Source: a candidate division WOR-1 bacterium RIFOXYB2_FULL_46_45 (GTDB lineage Bacteria; Margulisbacteria; WOR-1; XYC2-FULL-46-14). From it: a stretch of DNA of 64,000 nt. This document shows positions 59,762 through 64,000 of this stretch, one piece after another; position 1 is the stretch's first letter, and every line of letters starts with the position of its first letter. Where the stretch lies: positions 869,984-933,983 of the forward strand of contig MEUE01000001.1 of the NCBI GenBank assembly GCA_001771585.1. Reading direction: 5' to 3'. The position numbers and the translations under genes were made by a program. The notes beneath the pieces are model-generated. The model searched no databases and had not been told where the DNA came from. It saw only the letters and a program-made list of their open reading frames with translations.

Positions 59762-62095
59762 ATGGCAGAAGAATTTTCCAAGGTCTACAATCCCGCCGAA
59801 ACCGAACAAAAATGGTATAAATTTTGGGAAGAAAACGGATTGTTTTCGCCCAAAGGGGACGGTGAACCGTTTACAATCGTAATCCCGCCTCCCAACGTCA
59901 CCGGCTCGCTCCACATGGGACACGCTCTCGATAATTCACTTCAAGATGTTTTGATCCGCTATAAAAGGATGCAGGGCTTCAAAACCCTCTGGGTTCCGGG
60001 GACCGACCATGCCGGGATCGCCACTCAAAATGTGGTTGAAAGGGCGTTGAAGAAAGAGGGGAAGAGAAAAGACGATCTGGGGCGCGAAAAGTTTGTTGAA
60101 AAAATATGGGAGTGGAAAAAAGAATACGGCGGCAAGATTACGCAACAATTAAGAAGATTGGGCGCTTCCTGCGACTGGAGCCGTGAACGTTTTACGATGG
60201 ACGAAGGGCTCTCAAAAGCGGTCCGCCGCGAATTCGTCCAGCTTTACAAAGAAGGATTAATTTACAGGGGAAAAAGGATCATCAACTGGTGCCCGCGCTG
60301 TAAGACCGCCCTTTCCGATATTGAAGTTGAATACGTGCCGCGAAAAGGGAAGCTTTGGCACATAAAATACGGTGAAGTTGTGGTTGCCACCACCCGCCCG
60401 GAGACGATGCTCGGCGATACCGCGGTGGCGGTTAACCCGACAGACGAAAGATATAAGCATTTGCATGGCAAGAGCGTTGTTCTTCCGATTGTCGGCAGGA
60501 CGATCCCGATTATTACCGACAATTTTGTCGACAAAGAATTTGGGACCGGAGCGGTCAAAGTTACTCCCGCGCATGACCCAAACGATTATGAGATGGGGGA
60601 GCGGCACAATCTGCCGAAGATTAACATATTGACTCCCGATGCACGGATTGTTGAGGGATATGAGGGATTAACGGGGAAGAGCAGGGAGGATGCGCGGAAG
60701 ATAATTGTTCAAATGCTGGAAGAACAGGGATTGATTGTGAAGATCGAGGATTACGAAAACTCGGTCGGCACCTGCTATCGCTGTAAAGAAATTGTCGAAC
60801 CGTATCTCTCCGACCAATGGTTTGTGAAGATAAAACCGCTGGCCGAAGTGGCGATCAAGGCGGTTGAAGACGGAAAAATCAAATTTGTCCCCGAGCGCTG
60901 GACCAAAGTTTATTTGCAATGGATGACCAACCTGCGCGATTGGTGCATCTCACGCCAATTGTGGTGGGGGCACCAAATTCCCGTCTGGTACCGCGGAGAA
61001 GAGATATATGTGGGAGAAGAAGCTCCAACGGGAGAAGGGTGGACACAGGATCCCGATGTCTTTGATACCTGGTTTTCGTCGGCGCTGTGGCCGTTTTCGA
61101 CCTTGGGCTGGCCGGAGCAGACCGACGATTTGAAAACATATTATCCTACTTCGGTTCTAGTTACAGGCTACGACATCATCACTTTCTGGGTTTCGCGGAT
61201 GATCATGACCGGGATGCACTTTATGAAAAAAGAACCTTTTGCAACCGTCTTTATCCACGGACTGGTCCGCGATATCACCGGCAAAAAGATGAGCAAGTCG
61301 CTTGGCAACGTGATTGATCCGATCGACATCATTGACCACGCCGGGGCGGACGCCCTTCGTTTCGCGCTTATTTCGCTGGTGGTGGGGCAGGGGCAGGATA
61401 TTAAGTTGTCGGAAGATAAGATTCAGGAAGCGAGGGGTTTTGTTACTAAGATATGGAATGTTACCCGCTTCGCTCAAATAACCAATAACCAAGATACAAT
61501 AACCAAACAAAATTCAAATTCAAAGCATGATAAATGGATATTATCCCGCTATAACAAAACAATCAAAGAAACAACGGGGTTGTTGGATAATTTTGAGATG
61601 GGGGCGGCGGCGCAGAAGCTCTATCATTTTGTCTGGCACGATTTTTGCGACTGGTATATCGAGTTCTCCAAACACGAGTCTAATCCGCCAGTGTTGTTTG
61701 AAGTGCTTGGCGGCATATTGAGGCTTTTGCATCCCTTTATGCCGTTTGTGACGGAGGAGTTGTATCAACGGATCTCGTCAACGGATAAACGGATGGAATC
61801 CATAATGGTACAAAAATGGCCGCAAGCGGAGGGGAATTTCATTGATGACAAAATAGAACAGGAGATTGATCGGTTGAGAGAAGCGATCACCGCGGTTAGA
61901 AAAATAAGATCAAAGCTTGGGCTCCCTTACAGCAAGCCGATTAAAGTTGTGATTGTTTCTAAAGAAAAATTTGATACCGATACGATTAAGAAGTTCGTAA
62001 AGGCGGAAGAGGTTGAGGTGACGGCAGAAGATAAAATTTCCCCAACTCCGCTAGCCACGGCTGAAATCGCCGGAGCGACGATTAAGGTTCAATAA
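59762..62095 (+). CDS. valS: Valyl-tRNA synthetase, compact form
   Basis: The 777-residue protein has HIGH-type H51-M-G-H54, the editing domain with TTRPETMLGDTAVAVNP and HDPNDYEMG, the WSIS-like NLRDWCISRQLWWGHQIPVW, and KMSKS at 509-513. The anticodon-binding domain follows. The C-terminal coiled-coil arm of E. coli ValRS is missing, so the protein is about 170 residues shorter. Repeated AATAACCAA and CAAATT words encode QITNNQDTITKQNSNSK in the linker after KIWNVTRFA. Its stop overlaps the convergent ymdB gene by 14 bases. Confidence 0.97.
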   Translation: MAEEFSKVYNPAETEQKWYKFWEENGLFSPKGDGEPFTIVIPPPNVTGSLHMGHALDNSLQDVLIRYKRMQGFKTLWVPGTDHAGIATQNVVERALKKEGKRKDDLGREKFVEKIWEWKKEYGGKITQQLRRLGASCDWSRERFTMDEGLSKAVRREFVQLYKEGLIYRGKRIINWCPRCKTALSDIEVEYVPRKGKLWHIKYGEVVVATTRPETMLGDTAVAVNPTDERYKHLHGKSVVLPIVGRTIPIITDNFVDKEFGTGAVKVTPAHDPNDYEMGERHNLPKINILTPDARIVEGYEGLTGKSREDARKIIVQMLEEQGLIVKIEDYENSVGTCYRCKEIVEPYLSDQWFVKIKPLAEVAIKAVEDGKIKFVPERWTKVYLQWMTNLRDWCISRQLWWGHQIPVWYRGEEIYVGEEAPTGEGWTQDPDVFDTWFSSALWPFSTLGWPEQTDDLKTYYPTSVLVTGYDIITFWVSRMIMTGMHFMKKEPFATVFIHGLVRDITGKKMSKSLGNVIDPIDIIDHAGADALRFALISLVVGQGQDIKLSEDKIQEARGFVTKIWNVTRFAQITNNQDTITKQNSNSKHDKWILSRYNKTIKETTGLLDNFEMGAAAQKLYHFVWHDFCDWYIEFSKHESNPPVLFEVLGGILRLLHPFMPFVTEELYQRISSTDKRMESIMVQKWPQAEGNFIDDKIEQEIDRLREAITAVRKIRSKLGLPYSKPIKVVIVSKEKFDTDTIKKFVKAEEVEVTAEDKISPTPLATAEIAGATIKVQ

Positions 62096-62870
62096 CCCGA
62101 TAAATCCTCTCAATCTTCTCTGTCTTCCCGCTCTTGTTGTCAATTGTCAGCACCACCGCATTGAAGAGGGCGGGACCCTTTTCTTCCGGGTCGTATTGGG
62201 TGGGGAGCTGGGTCAAATAGCGCTCCAGGATCGGGTCTTTTTGTACTCCAATAATCGAATCATAAGCGCCGACCATCCCGACATCGGTTAAATAAGCGGT
62301 TCCTCCGGGATAAATCCTCTCATCCGCGGTCTGGACATGGGTGTGGGTTCCTAAAACCGCCGAGACCTTCCCGCCCAGGAATACTGCCATGGCCATTTTT
62401 TCCGAACTGGCCTCGGCGTGGATATCAACTAAAATAAGATTGGTCTCTTTGCGCATTTTGGCCACCATCAACTCTGCGGTCTTAAAGGGGCAGTCGAGCG
62501 CTTTCATAAAGACCCGCCCGACCAGGCAGAAGAAGCCGATCTTCACTCCCCCTTTTTCAATGATTACATGGTCTTTCCCCGGAACCCCGGCCGGATAATT
62601 GGCCGGCCGTACCAGATAGGGGCAGCAGCGGTCGATCTCTTTTAAAAATTCACGCTTTTCCCAGATATGATTGCCGGAGGTCAAGACCTCAATTCCGGCC
62701 ATGGTCGCCTCATCATAAGTTTTCAAGGTTATCCCGGAGCCGTGCGCCAGGTTTTCACCGTTGGCGACAGTTAGGTCGATTGCAAATTCTTTTTTTAAGC
62801 CGGGGAGGATCTGCCGGATCGTCTTTCTCCCCAGCTTGCCGATGATGTCGCCGATAAAAAGTAATTTCAT
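62082..62870 (-). CDS. ymdB: YmdB-type metallophosphoesterase (TIGR00282)
   Basis: The 262-residue protein has LFIGDIIGKLGRKTI, VANGENLAHGSGI, EVLTSGNHIWEKRE, VDIHAEASSEKMAM and VLGTHTHVQTADERI, the metal-binding motifs of the calcineurin-like YmdB family. Members hydrolyse 2',3'-cyclic nucleotides and affect biofilm and RNA turnover in Firmicutes. It overlaps the rny stop by one base (TAATG); the rny-ymdB pair is conserved in many bacteria. Confidence 0.95.
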   Translation of the reverse strand: MKLLFIGDIIGKLGRKTIRQILPGLKKEFAIDLTVANGENLAHGSGITLKTYDEATMAGIEVLTSGNHIWEKREFLKEIDRCCPYLVRPANYPAGVPGKDHVIIEKGGVKIGFFCLVGRVFMKALDCPFKTAELMVAKMRKETNLILVDIHAEASSEKMAMAVFLGGKVSAVLGTHTHVQTADERIYPGGTAYLTDVGMVGAYDSIIGVQKDPILERYLTQLPTQYDPEEKGPALFNAVVLTIDNKSGKTEKIERIYRVIEP

Positions 62871-64000
62871 TATTTTGCTACGCCATGGGACCGGGTTTCA
62901 CGGATCACCGTAACTTTTACCTCTCCCGGATATTCCAGCTCCGACTCGATCTTTTTGGCGATATCGTGCGCCAGCTTGGCGGCGGCATCGTCATTGATCT
63001 TGTCCGGCTGGACCACCACTCTCACTTCTCTTCCGGCCTGAATGGCAAAACATCTTTCAACCCCGTCAAAGGTTTTTACGACATTTTCGAGATTTTGCAG
63101 ACGCTTAACATAGGCCTCAAGAGTGTCGCGGCGCGCGCCGGGGCGTGAAGCGGAAATCGCGTCCGAAACTTCAACCAAAATCGCTTCAATCGTTGACGGC
63201 TCAATGTCGTGATGGTGGGACTCAATGCAGTGGACCACCTCCGGAGATTCTCCCGCCTTTTGGGCGAAGAGCGCTCCGAGCTTGGTGTGGGTCCCTTCGG
63301 CTTCCTGGTCAATCGCTTTTCCGATATCATGCAGCAGTCCGCCGCGTTTGGCCAGCTTTACATTCACTCCCAGTTCCGCCGCCAGCATGCCGGCGAGATA
63401 AGAAACTTCTTTGGAATGCTGAAGGACATTTTGTCCGTAGCTGGTCCTGAAATGAAGGCGTCCCAAGAGCTGAATCAAGACCGCGGGGAGCCCTTGCACA
63501 TCGGCGTCAAAAGCCGCTTGTTCACCGTGTTCCCACATTGCCGCCTTGGCCTCTTCTTTGGCTTTGTTGTACATCTCTTCAACCCGGGCAGGATGGATCC
63601 TGCCGTCGACGATCAATTTATTCAAGGTCCTCTTCGCGATCTCCCTGCGCAGCGGATCAAAGCTGGAGAGGATAACCGCTTCGGGGGTGTCATCCACCAC
63701 CAGGTCAACTCCGGTTAGGGTTTCAAAGGCGCGGATATTGCGCCCCTCTTTTCCGATGATCCTTCCCTTCATATCGTCTGATGGAAGTTCAACCAACGAA
63801 GTGGTTGTTTCAACCACGTGGTCAACCGCGCAGCGCTGGATCGCGGTCGCCAAAATTTCGCGGCTCTTTTTTTCCGCCTCTTTCTTGGTCTCTTCTTCCA
63901 CCTTTCTCAAAATCGCTCCGGCCTCCTGCCGGGAGCTCTTTTCAACATTGTCCAGCAAAAGTTTTTTGGCCTCTTCGCGGGAGAGCTGCGCCACTTTTTC
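62870..64000 (-). CDS. rny: Ribonuclease Y, 5' end beyond the window
   Basis: The last 376 codons are present; the reading frame continues through position 64000 (EKVAQLSREEAKKLL), so the N-terminal membrane anchor and most of the coiled coil are outside. Visible are the end of the coiled coil, the KH domain (DDMKGRIIGKEGRNIRAFE, in parts, with GKEG loop), and the HD domain with LLHDIGKAID, SHHHDIEP and SAISASRPGARR-like AISASRPGARRDTL. It starts mRNA decay by endonuclease cuts at the membrane. Confidence 0.96.
   Translation of the reverse strand, partial: EKVAQLSREEAKKLLLDNVEKSSRQEAGAILRKVEEETKKEAEKKSREILATAIQRCAVDHVVETTTSLVELPSDDMKGRIIGKEGRNIRAFETLTGVDLVVDDTPEAVILSSFDPLRREIAKRTLNKLIVDGRIHPARVEEMYNKAKEEAKAAMWEHGEQAAFDADVQGLPAVLIQLLGRLHFRTSYGQNVLQHSKEVSYLAGMLAAELGVNVKLAKRGGLLHDIGKAIDQEAEGTHTKLGALFAQKAGESPEVVHCIESHHHDIEPSTIEAILVEVSDAISASRPGARRDTLEAYVKRLQNLENVVKTFDGVERCFAIQAGREVRVVVQPDKINDDAAAKLAHDIAKKIESELEYPGEVKVTVIRETRSHGVAK

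Overview
The window is one continuous bacterial chromosome segment that contains the replication origin. The organism looks like an uncultured diderm (Gram-negative-type) fermenter. Lipid A synthesis is represented by lpxC, a fabZ-lpxA fusion, lpxB and lpxD; there are an OmpH/Skp chaperone, several secreted beta-barrel candidates and acetate kinase. It also carries RNase Y with YmdB, a short YidC without a periplasmic domain, and tRNAs without encoded CCA. I infer a candidate phylum, possibly of the Margulisbacteria/Saganbacteria (WOR-1) type, but sequence reading alone cannot fix this.

Layout. 1-13 kb: a partial unknown gene, a TPR protein, a DRE-TIM aldolase, an HTH/Doc-like pair fused in an operon to a KDPG-type aldolase, an FkbM methyltransferase, a Cys-cluster protein, tRNA-Gln, a leftward apbE-ackA-GlmU-like-EF-like operon, pyrB, and a leftward DUF1858-ferredoxin-nnrE-unknown operon beside a porin. 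13-25 kb: pyrE, tRNA-Thr, tuf, vanW, lpxC, fabZ-lpxA, lpxB, a large unknown protein with a J-like motif, an HTH regulator, then sugar aminotransferase, dehydrogenase and RseP. 25-39 kb: an orphan histidine-kinase-like gene, then the leftward rpmH-rnpA-yidD-yidC-jag-mnmE-folD block with two perfect parS sites, oriC, and rightward dnaA-dnaN-DUF721-gyrB-gyrA. 39-50 kb: envelope genes, ORF6N protein, pth, skp-lpxD-GT4-beta-barrel, hisC and gcvT-gcvH-gcvPA (no gcvPB next to them). 50-64 kb: unknowns, an AAA/DUF4143 ATPase, GerMN protein, a short mfd, mazG, ftsH, ftcD, valS, ymdB and the 3' part of rny.

Three genome-wide habits stand out. First, at least eight genes have TATAAT ending only 6-7 bases before the start codon and no Shine-Dalgarno, which predicts leaderless mRNAs, while genes inside operons have good Shine-Dalgarno sequences. 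Second, the DNA carries many palindromes and short-word repeat tracts, between genes and also in frame inside lpxB, mfd, valS, gcvT, mnmE and a dehydrogenase gene. Third, packing is very tight, with ATGA, GTGA, TTGA and TAATG junctions and convergent overlaps.

Functionally the genes cover outer-membrane biogenesis, replication initiation and segregation, one-carbon/folate metabolism (FolD, GcvT/H/PA, FtcD), pyrimidine synthesis (PyrB, PyrE), acetate fermentation and RNA/translation housekeeping. No CRISPR array, rRNA, prophage or insertion sequence was seen.
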